A stretch of DNA of 50,989 nt from Candidatus Methanoperedens sp. (GCA_023249105.1 JAHFDG010000026.1:1-50989), one strand, 5' to 3'. Counted from the stretch's first letter, positions 8,866-17,098 are shown. Notes: a model not told the origin generated them from the letters alone. Program-made: numbers and translations.

Positions 8866-10023
8866 ATGAGTAAGGAATTCGACCGTTTGAAAAGGCTTGA
8901 TCCAGTGAATAGGAAGCATCTGGAAGAATATGTAAGACAGCTTGAACTGAAGCAACTGAAACCAAACACCGTCAAAATAAAACTCTGGAAAGTCTATACG
9001 TTCATGATTTTTACGAAGTTCAAAGACAGTAAGAACATAACCAAAGATGATGTGGAAAACTATGTAATCGACAGGCGGGATAATTGCAGTCCGTTCACTG
9101 TCCAGGGAGATATCCTTGAACTCAAACTATTCATGCGCTGGCTCATGCCGGAAAGGGAAAAGGAGCTTTTTACTTTCAAGATGAAAAAACCCAAGAGGAC
9201 GCTGCCTGTTGACAAGCTGATAACAAGGAAGGATATACAAACACTCGTCCAGGCATGCGATACCCAGAGAGATAGGGCGCTTATCATGCTGCTGTGGGAT
9301 TCAGCGGCGCGCCTTAATGAAATAATGAACCTTAATTTGAATCAGGTTGAATTTGATAAATACGGCGCCGTTATTATCGTGGATGGAAAGACTGGGAGGC
9401 GCAGGTTAAGGCTAACTGACAGTGTGCCTGACCTTCAAGCTTGGGTTAATATACACTCTATGAAAGACATTCCTGATGCTCCGCTGTTCCTCACATATAA
9501 CCGGTATGGCATGGGTACGAAACGCCTGAATTTCCGCACAGTAGAGAACAGGCTGAAAAATCTTGCTGCAAAACTCAAGATGACAAAAAATATCCATCCT
9601 CATGCTATCAGGCATGCACGGCTTACCGACTTGGTGAAATCTGAAGGGAGTAAGAAAGGATTCTCAGAGATGGAATTAAGAATTTTGGCAGGCTGGGAAA
9701 AAAACAGCACAATGCCTGAAGTTTACGTGCATTTATCCGGCGCTGATATTGAGGCGAAGGTGCTTTCCAACGCTGGCTTAATTGAGGAGACAGAGGGCGA
9801 AAGGAAAGATAAAGAACTTGAGGTGAAGAAATGCCCCAGGTGTAAGATGCTTAATGCTTATGATGCGAAGTATTGCTCCTCTTGTTCACTCGTCCTAGAT
9901 CCACACATTGCACAGCAGATTGAGGAACAACAGAAATCAATACCCGAGGCACTGGCCTTGTTACAGAAGGATCCAGAATTTCAAAACATGCTCACGAAAA
10001 TCCTGACTAGTTCACGGAAGTAA
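8866..10023 (+). CDS. Tyrosine recombinase/integrase with C-terminal zinc ribbon
   Basis: This is the probable integrase of the element. The 385-residue protein has an N-terminal SAM-like core-binding domain (about 10-105) and a catalytic domain (about 115-300). Expected active-site residues are present: R149 (SAARLNE), K165, H246 and R249 (HPHAIRH), and nucleophile Y287 (PEVYVHL); Trp277 occupies the place of the second catalytic His, as in some family members. After the catalytic domain a CPRC-x10-CSSC zinc ribbon (C323, C326, C337, C340) and a short helical tail follow, an arrangement known in archaeal XerC/D-like integrases. The gene lies wholly inside the element, so it is not split on integration as SSV-type integrases are. 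Confidence 0.93.
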   Translation: MSKEFDRLKRLDPVNRKHLEEYVRQLELKQLKPNTVKIKLWKVYTFMIFTKFKDSKNITKDDVENYVIDRRDNCSPFTVQGDILELKLFMRWLMPEREKELFTFKMKKPKRTLPVDKLITRKDIQTLVQACDTQRDRALIMLLWDSAARLNEIMNLNLNQVEFDKYGAVIIVDGKTGRRRLRLTDSVPDLQAWVNIHSMKDIPDAPLFLTYNRYGMGTKRLNFRTVENRLKNLAAKLKMTKNIHPHAIRHARLTDLVKSEGSKKGFSEMELRILAGWEKNSTMPEVYVHLSGADIEAKVLSNAGLIEETEGERKDKELEVKKCPRCKMLNAYDAKYCSSCSLVLDPHIAQQIEEQQKSIPEALALLQKDPEFQNMLTKILTSSRK

Positions 10024-10086
10024 CGTAATCAGCATTATAGTAACTATTGTAAAACGCTATCTATAGCACTATTTTTATTGTTTTCT

Positions 10087-10106
10087 TTTATTACAGGTGT
10101 AATAAA
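10087..10106. promoter_or_regulatory. Perfect 8-bp-arm palindrome after the integrase gene
   Basis: Arms tttattac and gtaataaa are separated by aggt. It sits between the integrase stop and the AbrB-type gene, about 140 bp before the latter. Being AT-rich without a GC stem, it fits an operator for a dimeric regulator better than a terminator. Confidence 0.4.
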
Positions 10107-10245
10107 GGCTTAACAAGTGATTAGCACGCTTTACAGGGGATATTTTTGACTTCGGGACAATACAATAGTAAGACACCCCTTAAATAGGTCGACCATGATA
10201 TTTGAATGAGAAAGTGCCGTGAATAAGCACATGAGGTTAAGAAAT

Positions 10246-10401
10246 ATGATAAAAAGAAAGGTCGTGAAACAACACGAAAGTTTTGTATGCACACTTCCTA
10301 GAACTATGGTTGAGCTAATGGGGTTGGCTGCAGGCGACGAAGTGGCGTTTGAGTTGAGGGATGAGAACACGAAATTAACCCTATCAAAAGTGGGGGCTTA
10401 A
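10246..10401 (+). CDS. AbrB/MazE-type swapped-hairpin DNA-binding protein
   Basis: The 51-residue product has the AbrB/SpoVT pattern: KRKVVKQHESFVCTLPRTMVELMGLAAGDEVAFELRD in pieces, that is, a beta strand, the LPRTMVELMGL helix and a GDEV turn before a second strand. Such proteins are dimeric transcription regulators or antitoxins. I chose ATG 10246 because GAGG lies nine bases upstream; GTG 10219 and ATG 10231 are in frame but have poorer sites. A TATA-like cttaaatagg lies at about 10176. It probably regulates element genes, with the palindrome at 10087 a candidate target. Confidence 0.75.
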   Translation: MIKRKVVKQHESFVCTLPRTMVELMGLAAGDEVAFELRDENTKLTLSKVGA

Positions 10402-10407
10402 AGATAC

Positions 10408-10557
10408 ATGAACTACACCCCAATAGAAACGGCAACAATCGAGAAAATAGTATCAATTGATGAAAGCTTGCTCCCCGGTTTCACACCTGTCGAGCAAATC
10501 ATGATTAAGGCCGTAAAAGAGTTCTGGGCGCGAACCGAAAGCGCGAGGAGTAATTGA
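10408..10557 (+). CDS. Small unknown protein (49 aa)
   Basis: The ORF starts six bases after the AbrB-type gene and ends just before the next ATG, so it fits an operon of tightly packed small genes. The peptide is soluble and mixed in charge, ending in a Lys/Arg helix (KAVKEFWARTESARSN). No family is recognised. Its position directly downstream of an antitoxin-like gene raises the option of a toxin partner, but nothing in the sequence shows one. Confidence 0.5.
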   Translation: MNYTPIETATIEKIVSIDESLLPGFTPVEQIMIKAVKEFWARTESARSN

Positions 10558-10561
10558 GATA

Positions 10562-10729
10562 ATGATGGCTGAAAAGAATCCCGGTGCTCTGCCAGCCCCC
10601 TTCAAGATTCTTGCACAATTCGCGCAGAAACAGGAAGCAACAACTGAAAAAAGAGAAGATGCTGCGAAAACCGGCCAGGAATCCGCAGCAGGAAATTTGC
10701 ATGCCAGTATACGATCTCTGGGTTTATAA
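10562..10729 (+). CDS. Small unknown protein (55 aa)
   Basis: It starts four bases after the previous stop with GGAG upstream and two consecutive ATG codons. The peptide has a helical middle rich in Gln, Lys and Glu and an Ala-rich end. The next gene starts inside it (29-bp overlap). No family is recognised. Confidence 0.45.
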   Translation: MMAEKNPGALPAPFKILAQFAQKQEATTEKREDAAKTGQESAAGNLHASIRSLGL

Positions 10730-11039
10730 GACTACGCTTGGGGGATTTGCTATCTGTGAATTTGATCTTTGGCCCCATTACCGGCTAGCTCCACAAGGTC
10801 GGAGTCGTGTGCATTACGTTCTTCTTGAATATGTACACTGGATGCAAGACCAGGAAGTTACGAGGCCCGGTCTGGACAGTTTCACATTCGTGATCAGGGA
10901 GAAGATGGCTGACTCTATTATTGGGGAGCTGTTGGTCATTCTGCAAAGCCCGGACTCTGTCCGCAAGCTGTCGATGACCGAGAGCCTGCTTTCAGAGCAT
11001 TTTGGAATGATATGTAGTGCCGAACACCAGGGGATTTAA
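10701..11039 (+). CDS. Unknown element protein (112 aa)
   Basis: The sequence from MPVYDLWVYKTTLGGF onward looks like a compact alpha/beta domain with several Trp and Tyr residues. The in-frame extension upstream to 10584 overlaps the previous gene and has random-looking composition, so ATG 10701 with GGAA eight bases before it is preferred. No family is recognised. It ends the first small-gene operon; an AT-rich dyad region follows. Confidence 0.6.
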   Translation: MPVYDLWVYKTTLGGFAICEFDLWPHYRLAPQGRSRVHYVLLEYVHWMQDQEVTRPGLDSFTFVIREKMADSIIGELLVILQSPDSVRKLSMTESLLSEHFGMICSAEHQGI

Positions 11040-11100
11040 AATTGACATTAAGTCTTCGCCCATTCATCAGAGGATTTGCTTCTTTTTGGGCAATTTTGTC

Positions 11101-11232
11101 CCTATATAGATATAGAAAAAGCAAATGTAAACATGTATACATATCAATACAATTGCTACAATCGGTAACTGTTGTCTCCTCACAATCGAATTGTATTGAC
11201 AATTCGCTTAATTGTCATCATTTTACACTTCT
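11101..11232. promoter_or_regulatory. AT-rich region with repeated acaatt/aattgt motifs, possible operator or origin
   Basis: The region holds a perfect palindrome at 11187-11206 (arms cgaattgt and acaattcg, spacer attg). Further copies of the half-motif are acaattg at 11149, acaatcg at 11182 and aattgt at 11210, and palindromic gtatac lies nearby. It precedes the small DNA-binding-like gene and the MCM helicase. In archaeal plasmids and viruses, origins often lie beside the replication gene, so it is a candidate origin or promoter/operator. Confidence 0.45.
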
Positions 11233-11243
11233 TGGGGATGTCT

Positions 11244-11729
11244 ATGGCCAATAAGTCAGTTGGGACTACATCAGACAAACTTGTTCCAGTCCAGTTCAAG
11301 CTCCTAGAAAGTCAAAAAAGATTTCTGGATAGCATGGGAGCACCGGCCTCGGCATTCGTGAGGAAGCTGATAGCCTCTCAGATGGAAGGTCATGCACCAA
11401 AGCTTGCGGAACTGAAAAAAGAGTGGAATCAAATTAAATTTAACCTTCATGCCAAAGAATTACAGATCGCTGAACACGAATCCCTCACTGCAAAGATGCA
11501 GCTCTCCACTCAAGGCCGTGAAGAAAGCATCGCCAAACACGTTGCTATCCTTTTCGAAGACCTGCGCGTGCATCATAGGATAAAAAAGCTCCAGATATTC
11601 ATCAGAAACAACGTTACCAACATAAACACACGACTCGCCGGTTCCGGAGCGATGCTTGTGACCGAGGTCGAATTAACCGATCGTTTAAGGGCGAAGGCCA
11701 AGGACGAGGGGGTAAAGCTGCTTGACTGA
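11244..11729 (+). CDS. Unknown protein upstream of MCM (161 aa), helical
   Basis: The protein begins MANKSVGTTSDKLVPVQFKLLESQKRFLDSMGAPASAFVRKLIAS. This resembles a short beta strand followed by two helices, as in ribbon-helix-helix proteins. A long charged helical region (about 55-130, possible coiled coil) and a conserved-looking end follow. I chose ATG 11244 because GGGGATG lies just upstream; a longer in-frame start at 11172 runs through the dyad region and is unlikely. It overlaps the mcm start by 8 bp. It could be a replication accessory or copy-control protein, but that is inference from position. Confidence 0.6.
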   Translation: MANKSVGTTSDKLVPVQFKLLESQKRFLDSMGAPASAFVRKLIASQMEGHAPKLAELKKEWNQIKFNLHAKELQIAEHESLTAKMQLSTQGREESIAKHVAILFEDLRVHHRIKKLQIFIRNNVTNINTRLAGSGAMLVTEVELTDRLRAKAKDEGVKLLD

Positions 11730-13719
11730 TTATGAAACTTTCCTCAAACAGTATTATCACGATGCCATCATGACGCTCGCTGGTGAAACCCCAGATAGGT
11801 TATCGCTTGAAGTTGATTTTGACCATCTCCAAAACTTCGACTCTGAGGTGGCTGAAACCCTATTGGAGGCCCCCGACATTGAATTGGAAAATCTTATAGT
11901 GGAATTACATGGGTACCCTGTCCCTGATGGATCTCTGGAAGGCACCACGATAAGTATATCAAATCTTCCCGATACCGAGAAAATTGCAGTTAATAAAATC
12001 GGCAGCGCGAATATTTCAAAATTCGTTTTGGTTGAGGGGAGGATCAGCAAAATCAGCCCCAGACGCGCAAAGTTAGTGGAGGCTGCCTTCCAATGTCCCT
12101 TTTGTGGATATGTCTTAATGTTAAAACAGCCGGATGATCGCCTTACTGAACCTTTCGAATGCGAAAGTGTTGATTGTGGCCGAAAGGGACACTTCAAATT
12201 AGTGCATAATAAATCAACATGGGTTGATGAACAGAAATTAGAGCTGCAGGATAAATACGAAACCTTGAAACCAGGCCAGCCGATGCGAGAAATTGTAGTC
12301 ACTGTGCGTGGGCGCGACTTAATTAACTCCATCCCTGCTATTGGTTCGCAGGTAAACATAACCGGAATAGTCAGAACAGTCCAGAAAACAGGGGCGGGGG
12401 GCGCAACAAGCATCTTCATACCAGTTCTGGAAGCTAATCACATCGAATCGGTAGACGTTGATGATGTAGATATGACATTGACGGCGTCTGATAAAGTGCA
12501 GCTGGTAGGGCTTTCAGCGGACCCTGAAATAATCAATAAATTGGGATTATCAATGGCACCATCCATCTTCGGATACCAGGAAATTAAGATCGCGGTTCTG
12601 GCGTCAATGGTATCCGGCCCAAATCGGACCTTACCGGATGGGAGCACCTTACGCGGATACGTGCACATTGCCCTTTGTGGGGATCCTGGAACTGCCAAAA
12701 CTACCATAGCCACTGCAGCTCGGAGGCTTGCTCCGCGGGTACAATACTCGGCCGGACGAGGGTCAACCACAGCCGGATTGACTGCTTCAGCCGTGAGAGA
12801 CGAATTGAGTGGCGGCTGGACTATCGTGCCCGGAGCCATGATTCTTTCCGATTATGGTTACTTCATCGAGGACGAGTTTGATAAAATCGAAGAGGGAGAT
12901 CAACACGCGCTAGGTGACGCATTAGAATCCAGCAAAATTGATGTGCACAAAGCTGGATTGAACCAAACCTTCAATACCCGCTTCGCCTCCCTCTTTCTTA
13001 TGAACCCGAAGGGCATTCGATTCGACGACTACAAGCCGTTGGCACAACAACTGAGTATGCCCGGGAATATACTCAGCAGGATGGATCAGGTCTTCCTGCT
13101 GCAGGACATACCGGAGCCTGGAAGGGACAGGAAAATCGCGGAGCACCAAATGTTGACATGGTCGGCTTCGCCTAGTGAAAAGATCGTGCCTATCATTCCC
13201 ACGGAAACGCTCCGCAAATATCTGGTGTACGCCAAAACCTTTGACCCCATTATCCCGGGTGGTGTCGCGTCCGCGATTGTGGAATATTTCCTGAGTGTCC
13301 GAGGCAGTAGCAATGGCGGCGCTATTCCTGCAACCTTCCGGGAGAACAACGGCATCGCACGCCTTGTTAAATGCATAGCAAAATTGCGGTTGTCAAACGA
13401 ATGCACAATGGGTGATCTTGAGATCGTCAAAAGGCTCTGTGACCGGGCGCGGACCAGCATCATCGACCCGACCAGCGGCATGCCAGACATCGACGTACTG
13501 ACAGGCGCGCCAACCAAAAGCCAGCGCGACCGGGTAAAAATCATCAAGGAAATAATACAAACATTACAGGGTGATGATGCTGCATTCTTCGACGAAATCG
13601 CATCAGCCGCAAAGGTTCAGGGTATTACTTTCGACCATGTTGCTGATCTCTTGAAGCATTTGAAAACCGAGGGGGATGTACTCGAAATGAGAGACGGTTT
13701 CTACAGGTGGGTGGAGTAA
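11722..13719 (+). CDS. mcm: MCM-family replicative helicase of the element
   Basis: MCM helicases unwind DNA ahead of the archaeal replication fork. This 665-residue copy has an N-terminal domain with a zinc-binding CPFC-x18-C-x4-C set (C125, C128, C147, C152). An OB-fold region follows, then the AAA+ core: Walker A GDPGTAKTT (K326), Walker B EDEFDKIEEGDQ (D384, E385), sensor-type MNPKG (about 427-431) and the arginine-finger LSRMD (R453). A winged-helix C-terminus ends with EMRDGFYRWVE. The start is a TTG inside the previous gene. It is an element-borne copy, implying that the element can direct its own replication. The first codons lack a recognisable N-terminal A-subdomain signature, so function is inferred from the core motifs. 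Confidence 0.92.
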   Translation: MTDYETFLKQYYHDAIMTLAGETPDRLSLEVDFDHLQNFDSEVAETLLEAPDIELENLIVELHGYPVPDGSLEGTTISISNLPDTEKIAVNKIGSANISKFVLVEGRISKISPRRAKLVEAAFQCPFCGYVLMLKQPDDRLTEPFECESVDCGRKGHFKLVHNKSTWVDEQKLELQDKYETLKPGQPMREIVVTVRGRDLINSIPAIGSQVNITGIVRTVQKTGAGGATSIFIPVLEANHIESVDVDDVDMTLTASDKVQLVGLSADPEIINKLGLSMAPSIFGYQEIKIAVLASMVSGPNRTLPDGSTLRGYVHIALCGDPGTAKTTIATAARRLAPRVQYSAGRGSTTAGLTASAVRDELSGGWTIVPGAMILSDYGYFIEDEFDKIEEGDQHALGDALESSKIDVHKAGLNQTFNTRFASLFLMNPKGIRFDDYKPLAQQLSMPGNILSRMDQVFLLQDIPEPGRDRKIAEHQMLTWSASPSEKIVPIIPTETLRKYLVYAKTFDPIIPGGVASAIVEYFLSVRGSSNGGAIPATFRENNGIARLVKCIAKLRLSNECTMGDLEIVKRLCDRARTSIIDPTSGMPDIDVLTGAPTKSQRDRVKIIKEIIQTLQGDDAAFFDEIASAAKVQGITFDHVADLLKHLKTEGDVLEMRDGFYRWVE

Positions 13720-14177
13720 TGGCCGGATCGGATAACAAACGTTCCGCGGGAAGACCAAGAGGTTTAGGACCCAGATTGACGCGCGGTGGAAGCGGCGCAT
13801 ATCTCACTTCTACCACTCCTGAAGAAATTTATGATTATTGGAAGAGACATGCCCCCGGGAACGCGCGCCGTGCCGATGAAATCACTTTCATCTACCTCCG
13901 AGAGCTCAAATGGAGTTCAAATCATCCCCGCTACGCGGAAGTAAAAACACTTGCTATTAAAACTGTAAGCAGGGGTGCGCTCTTTGTGAGAATCTTGGAA
14001 CAGGATTTTACCCGGACCGTCCGAGATCCTTTGACAGGCAAAGAAGTCAGGAAAAGGCCCTGCGATCAGTTCGCGCGCCTGGAAGAGCTCGACTCGGAAA
14101 TCCACGAGCGGCTGAGTTCGCTCGGGCTGCTCAAATCAGGTTTATCAAATGAAGACAATAAAAATAGAAGGAGATAA
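13719..14177 (+). CDS. Unknown protein, weakly terminase-small-subunit-like (152 aa)
   Basis: Its ATG overlaps the mcm stop (taATG), so translation is probably coupled. The N-terminus is basic and Gly/Arg-rich (GRPRGLGPRLTRGG). A helical region follows, ending in CDQFARLEELDSEIHERLSSLGLL. The combination of a basic N-terminus, a long helix and a terminal LGL helix is reminiscent of P27-type small terminase subunits, but no large subunit lies nearby and the likeness is weak. Confidence 0.55.
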   Translation: MAGSDNKRSAGRPRGLGPRLTRGGSGAYLTSTTPEEIYDYWKRHAPGNARRADEITFIYLRELKWSSNHPRYAEVKTLAIKTVSRGALFVRILEQDFTRTVRDPLTGKEVRKRPCDQFARLEELDSEIHERLSSLGLLKSGLSNEDNKNRRR

Positions 14178-14178
14178 A

Positions 14179-14379
14179 ATGAATAATACAGACGTAAAGA
14201 AATATCGAAAGATGAAAAAGAGCATTTGCGAAGCCAAAAAAGAACTGAAATTGCTAATTGACTTCTTTACCCCCTCTTGCTGGAATCCGCAGCTTCTTGA
14301 AACCGCGCAAATCATCGATACGCATCTCGATTCAGCGGCGGCGCAGCTCGCGATATTACAGCCATCAAAGAAGGAGTGA
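14179..14379 (+). CDS. Small helical-hairpin protein (66 aa)
   Basis: GGAGATAAA precedes ATG 14179; an in-frame ATG at 14149 inside the preceding gene is less likely. The product is two helices joined by a short turn (SICEAKKELKLLIDFF, then QLLETAQIIDTHLDSAAAQL). The pattern recalls Spo0E-type aspartyl-phosphatase hairpins in length and spacing, but the SQxLD signature reads AQIID here, so I do not assign it. It starts one base after the preceding stop. Confidence 0.5.
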   Translation: MNNTDVKKYRKMKKSICEAKKELKLLIDFFTPSCWNPQLLETAQIIDTHLDSAAAQLAILQPSKKE

Positions 14380-14385
14380 CGGACG

Positions 14386-15231
14386 GTGGAGAAGTACGTT
14401 AATGATTTGCAGAGTGTAGTAGAAAAGATAATCTGGAACTTCCTAGAAACTAACAAGGAGTTGGTACTTAACCGTATTATAGGGGGAGATGGACTGATTC
14501 TCACTGCCGCACTGAACAAGAACATCTACATAGAGCCGGCTGGAACAGGGAAGGGCTATTATAAAGGTGCGGAGATTGTAACGGCTGCAAGTGTAGTTAC
14601 GGACCACGCACTTTTAGCGAACCTTGACTACGCTTTAGCAGGACATACCGGATTTGCTCCAACCTCACACGCCCACCCACATAATCATGATGGTGTTTAC
14701 TTAAGGCTCGTTGGTGGAGACTTGATGCTTGGTGACTTCAGCATGAATGGGAATAGCATCAATGGTATGGCTTATTCCACTGATTGGAACTCACTTACTA
14801 ATGACCAGGCAATAGCTAAGGGCAACATCGCTAACTGGATGACGAAAGAACAGACCCCACAGAATAATTGGTACTTCCAATATGGTCTCAGGTTGCCACA
14901 AGGAACGGATGCTGCAAAATCTGCGACACCAGTAGAAGGGCAGGCATATTGGGCGACAGATACGGATAAGTTATACATTGGGAAGGGAAGCAATCTGTGG
15001 GCTGAAGTGGGTACAGGGTCATATCTTCCGTTGAGTGCGGGTTCTAATAGCCCACTAACAGGCGACCTTTATATTAATAAGACAATCCCAAGTTATTACC
15101 TCCGAAGTGATGATGTCACGAAAGGCAACCTGTCATGGCAAAGTGGTGTTGGGATGGCGGTTAATAGCGCTGTGGACGATTTGATTCTGAGCGTTCCGGC
15201 TAGGAAGAAAGTAAAAATTCAGATAGGTTAA
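14386..15231 (+). CDS. Virus tail-fibre-like protein (281 aa)
   Basis: A GTG start follows AAGGAGTGA. After a helical N-terminus the protein has features common in tail fibres and receptor-binding proteins: a His-rich HAHPHNHDGVYLRL segment (about residues 105-118), a GDLMLGDFSMNGNSING repeat-like stretch and a beta-rich end. The segment AYWATDTDKLYIGKGSNLW matches the widespread virion module in which a tDt-klyig-dG-W pattern recurs. It probably forms an adsorption fibre. It is followed after one base by a second beta-rich gene. Confidence 0.7.
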   Translation: MEKYVNDLQSVVEKIIWNFLETNKELVLNRIIGGDGLILTAALNKNIYIEPAGTGKGYYKGAEIVTAASVVTDHALLANLDYALAGHTGFAPTSHAHPHNHDGVYLRLVGGDLMLGDFSMNGNSINGMAYSTDWNSLTNDQAIAKGNIANWMTKEQTPQNNWYFQYGLRLPQGTDAAKSATPVEGQAYWATDTDKLYIGKGSNLWAEVGTGSYLPLSAGSNSPLTGDLYINKTIPSYYLRSDDVTKGNLSWQSGVGMAVNSAVDDLILSVPARKKVKIQIG

Positions 15232-15232
15232 A

Positions 15233-15778
15233 ATGTCTTGGTTTTACAACGGTCATGAATATCTGTATCAAGATATCGTTCATCAATCATTATACACAGG
15301 AGACACTTACTCAATACCAAGTAGCATCTATAGTTTATATCAGAGTACCATTGTTGTTCCAACAATGCAGTCAGCTATAAACCCAAAAAAGAATGGCGTA
15401 ACATTAGCTTCCCTAGTTCTTCAGGTTGGCGGCGTGGTAGATTGGGAAGGTGATACTAATAATTTTTATGTGCATTTATGGTGGTTTGATTCTTCTGGGC
15501 CTTGGTGTGCATATGATTTGTATTGGAATCCAGTACAATCGATGCTTAATGATGTATATGTTAACTCGTCAACAGGTCACGATGTAGATACAGGAGCAGA
15601 TGCTGCTCATGCACTCAAAACTTTCGGAAAAGCATACAGTTTACTCAACTCTGGCGGTACAATCCATGTATGCAATAATTCGGCTGACTTTTCAGGAGAA
15701 ACAGTGACATTGAATAAGAGTCTTAATATTGACTTGAACGGCTCAACCGGATATTTCTGCATGCCTAAAGCAAGCTGA
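15233..15778 (+). CDS. Beta-rich protein with the start of a beta-helix, probably tail-spike-like (181 aa)
   Basis: The first 110 residues are aromatic-rich and unknown. From about residue 120 the sequence (NDVYVNSSTGHDVDTGADAAHALKTFGKAYSLL, quoted in part) matches the opening of pectate-lyase-like beta-helices in surface and tail-spike proteins. These usually continue for 200 residues or more, whereas this one stops at KAS about 30 residues later, so it looks C-terminally truncated. It follows the fibre gene directly. Confidence 0.6.
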   Translation: MSWFYNGHEYLYQDIVHQSLYTGDTYSIPSSIYSLYQSTIVVPTMQSAINPKKNGVTLASLVLQVGGVVDWEGDTNNFYVHLWWFDSSGPWCAYDLYWNPVQSMLNDVYVNSSTGHDVDTGADAAHALKTFGKAYSLLNSGGTIHVCNNSADFSGETVTLNKSLNIDLNGSTGYFCMPKAS

Positions 15779-15780
15779 CC

Positions 15781-15804
15781 TACCCTCTGAGGTTACAGAG
15801 AGTA
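15781..15804 (+). terminator. Hairpin after the tail-spike-like gene
   Basis: Arms taccctctg and cagagagta pair with one mismatch around a six-base loop, three bases after the stop codon. No T-run follows, so it may be an mRNA 3' structure or processing site and not a classical terminator. Confidence 0.35.
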
Positions 15805-15857
15805 GCTCTCGACATAATTCACAGTCATCAAAATGACAAATCTAAAGGAGAAAATAA

Positions 15858-15980
15858 ATGTTAAACAAGGACGAAGGAAATACAAGAAAGGTCTTTGCCG
15901 ATAACGGAAAGACTCTGAAAGAACTGAAGAAGATAACAACGGAAGATAAATTGACAGGGACAGATTATGAATGCAATTGA
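15858..15980 (+). CDS. Very small protein (40 aa)
   Basis: A strong AAGGAG site lies before this ATG. The peptide is rich in Lys, Glu and Asp and ends at an opal codon inside the next gene's start (14-bp overlap). No family is recognised. The ribosome site and packing support coding. Confidence 0.5.
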   Translation: MLNKDEGNTRKVFADNGKTLKELKKITTEDKLTGTDYECN

Positions 15981-16200
15981 AAACTGCAAAGCACTGCAGG
16001 AGAATGTAACTCTATTGAAGGCGAGGAGATTTGAACTTGCGAAGCAGCGCGAAATTATCGAGGCGCAGGATGATGGCGCGGCAATCCAGATAGCCTTCTG
16101 CCTCGGCAAATTGGAAGGCGTTCTCGAAACGAAGAAAGAATACGAGTCAAAACCACAGGCCATTGAACCGGCACAGCCAGTGACCAAACCAGGACAGTGA
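15967..16200 (+). CDS. Small helical protein with Pro-rich tail (77 aa)
   Basis: It overlaps the preceding mini-gene. The product is mostly helical (ENCKALQENVTLLKARRFEL, then a second helix) with a C-terminal Pro/Gln/Lys tail, which may be a disordered linker. No family is recognised. The setting between tail-like genes suggests a structural or assembly role, by position only. Confidence 0.55.
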   Translation: MNAIENCKALQENVTLLKARRFELAKQREIIEAQDDGAAIQIAFCLGKLEGVLETKKEYESKPQAIEPAQPVTKPGQ

Positions 16201-16204
16201 ACAT

Positions 16205-16417
16205 ATGGACATAAATGATAAGAATCGGGCGCGACTCGATGCGGAAGACGCAGTGCGGGCGCCATTGATCAAACAGATTATTGACGCCGCGCCGATTTTC
16301 CACGAAGACGACTTCACAGCCTGGACCACAGACCACGTCAAAGATCTTGCGGGCCGGGTTGCACTTCAGAACAAGAAAGCAGAGGTTGATGCTGCATATG
16401 CGAAAGCAGCCAAATAA
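16205..16417 (+). CDS. Small acidic helical protein (70 aa)
   Basis: It lies four bases after the previous gene and is charged, Ala-rich and predicted mostly helical, ending NKKAEVDAAYAKAAK. No family is recognised. It is part of the run of small virion-region genes. Confidence 0.5.
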   Translation: MDINDKNRARLDAEDAVRAPLIKQIIDAAPIFHEDDFTAWTTDHVKDLAGRVALQNKKAEVDAAYAKAAK

Positions 16418-16431
16418 ACAGAGATGAGAAA

Positions 16432-16941
16432 ATGAGATTGGATAAAGATACAATTAAGAAAACTGAACAGTTGAAGAATGAAGCCACTGCAAAAGTACAG
16501 CAGCAGCGGAGTGGGCTTTTGAGGCACGTTGCCATTGATGCCAAGTTCGCTCTCGTCATAGATCCGCAGTACCGCGACGAGGCAAAACGCGTTATGGAGA
16601 CAATCCACGCCGCGAGTGCCGACCTTGAAAAATATGATGAGATAATTATGTTATTGAACAAAGCCGCCGCCGAACTCGGTGTTGACGTCGGCAGGCTTGC
16701 AGAGAGGCACCAGCACTTCGAAAGCAAAATTGTCTCCAATGAAACAATGCTTCGCGAAGGCATTCTGAAAAACCTCTTGTCCCGGGAGAAAGTCGCGGAA
16801 CTGGAAAGCACTGTTGTCGGTCTGAAAACCAAACAGAAAGAATCCGACGATATAATCAATCCCGTTGCGGCGAAAGTGTCAGCGCTTCCCGAAGTAAAAC
16901 TGAACGTCCCGGCGCGCCCATCGAACACAGAGGGTTTCTGA
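16432..16941 (+). CDS. Coiled-coil protein (169 aa)
   Basis: Long amphipathic helices with heptad-like spacing run from about residue 5 to 150, with a short Pro-rich end (VNVPARPSNTEGF-like). GATGAGAAA precedes the ATG. In siphovirus-like gene orders a coiled-coil protein upstream of the tail hub is often a tape measure or chaperone, but this one is far too short for a usual tape measure. Unknown. Confidence 0.55.
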   Translation: MRLDKDTIKKTEQLKNEATAKVQQQRSGLLRHVAIDAKFALVIDPQYRDEAKRVMETIHAASADLEKYDEIIMLLNKAAAELGVDVGRLAERHQHFESKIVSNETMLREGILKNLLSREKVAELESTVVGLKTKQKESDDIINPVAAKVSALPEVKLNVPARPSNTEGF

Positions 16942-16949
16942 GAGCGTGT

Positions 16950-17093
16950 ATGGGTGGGCAAAAGCGACACCGTGCGCTCATGAAGCTGAGGAAAACCCAT
17001 AAGAAGGGAAAGAAACCAAACTCCACAGGCCAGAAGAATGAGAAGGATACCTGGGGAACCCGGGGGCGCCGGACCTCTCGTGAAGGGGTGTAA
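16950..17093 (+). CDS. Very basic small protein (47 aa)
   Basis: Arg and Lys make up roughly a third of the residues (GGQKRHRALMKLRKTHKKGKK), followed by a Gly/Arg end. This suggests nucleic-acid binding, for example DNA or RNA condensation, but no family is recognised. It starts nine bases after the preceding stop. The ribosome site is weak (GAGCG), so coding is likely but not certain. Confidence 0.45.
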   Translation: MGGQKRHRALMKLRKTHKKGKKPNSTGQKNEKDTWGTRGRRTSREGV

Positions 17094-17098
17094 ACTTT

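Noticed and set aside
10246-10557. Toxin-antitoxin pair (AbrB-type plus 49-aa protein)
   Set aside because: Gene order would fit, but the second protein has no toxin family feature; left as unknown.
10584-10700. N-terminal extension of the 112-aa element protein
   Set aside because: It is a shadow of the 55-aa gene in another frame, with a very basic, random-looking composition.
11172-11243. N-terminal extension of the protein upstream of MCM
   Set aside because: It would be encoded by the palindrome-rich DNA and lacks a ribosome site; ATG 11244 has one.
14179-14379. Spo0E-family phosphatase
   Set aside because: Helix spacing is similar but the SQxLD signature is absent.
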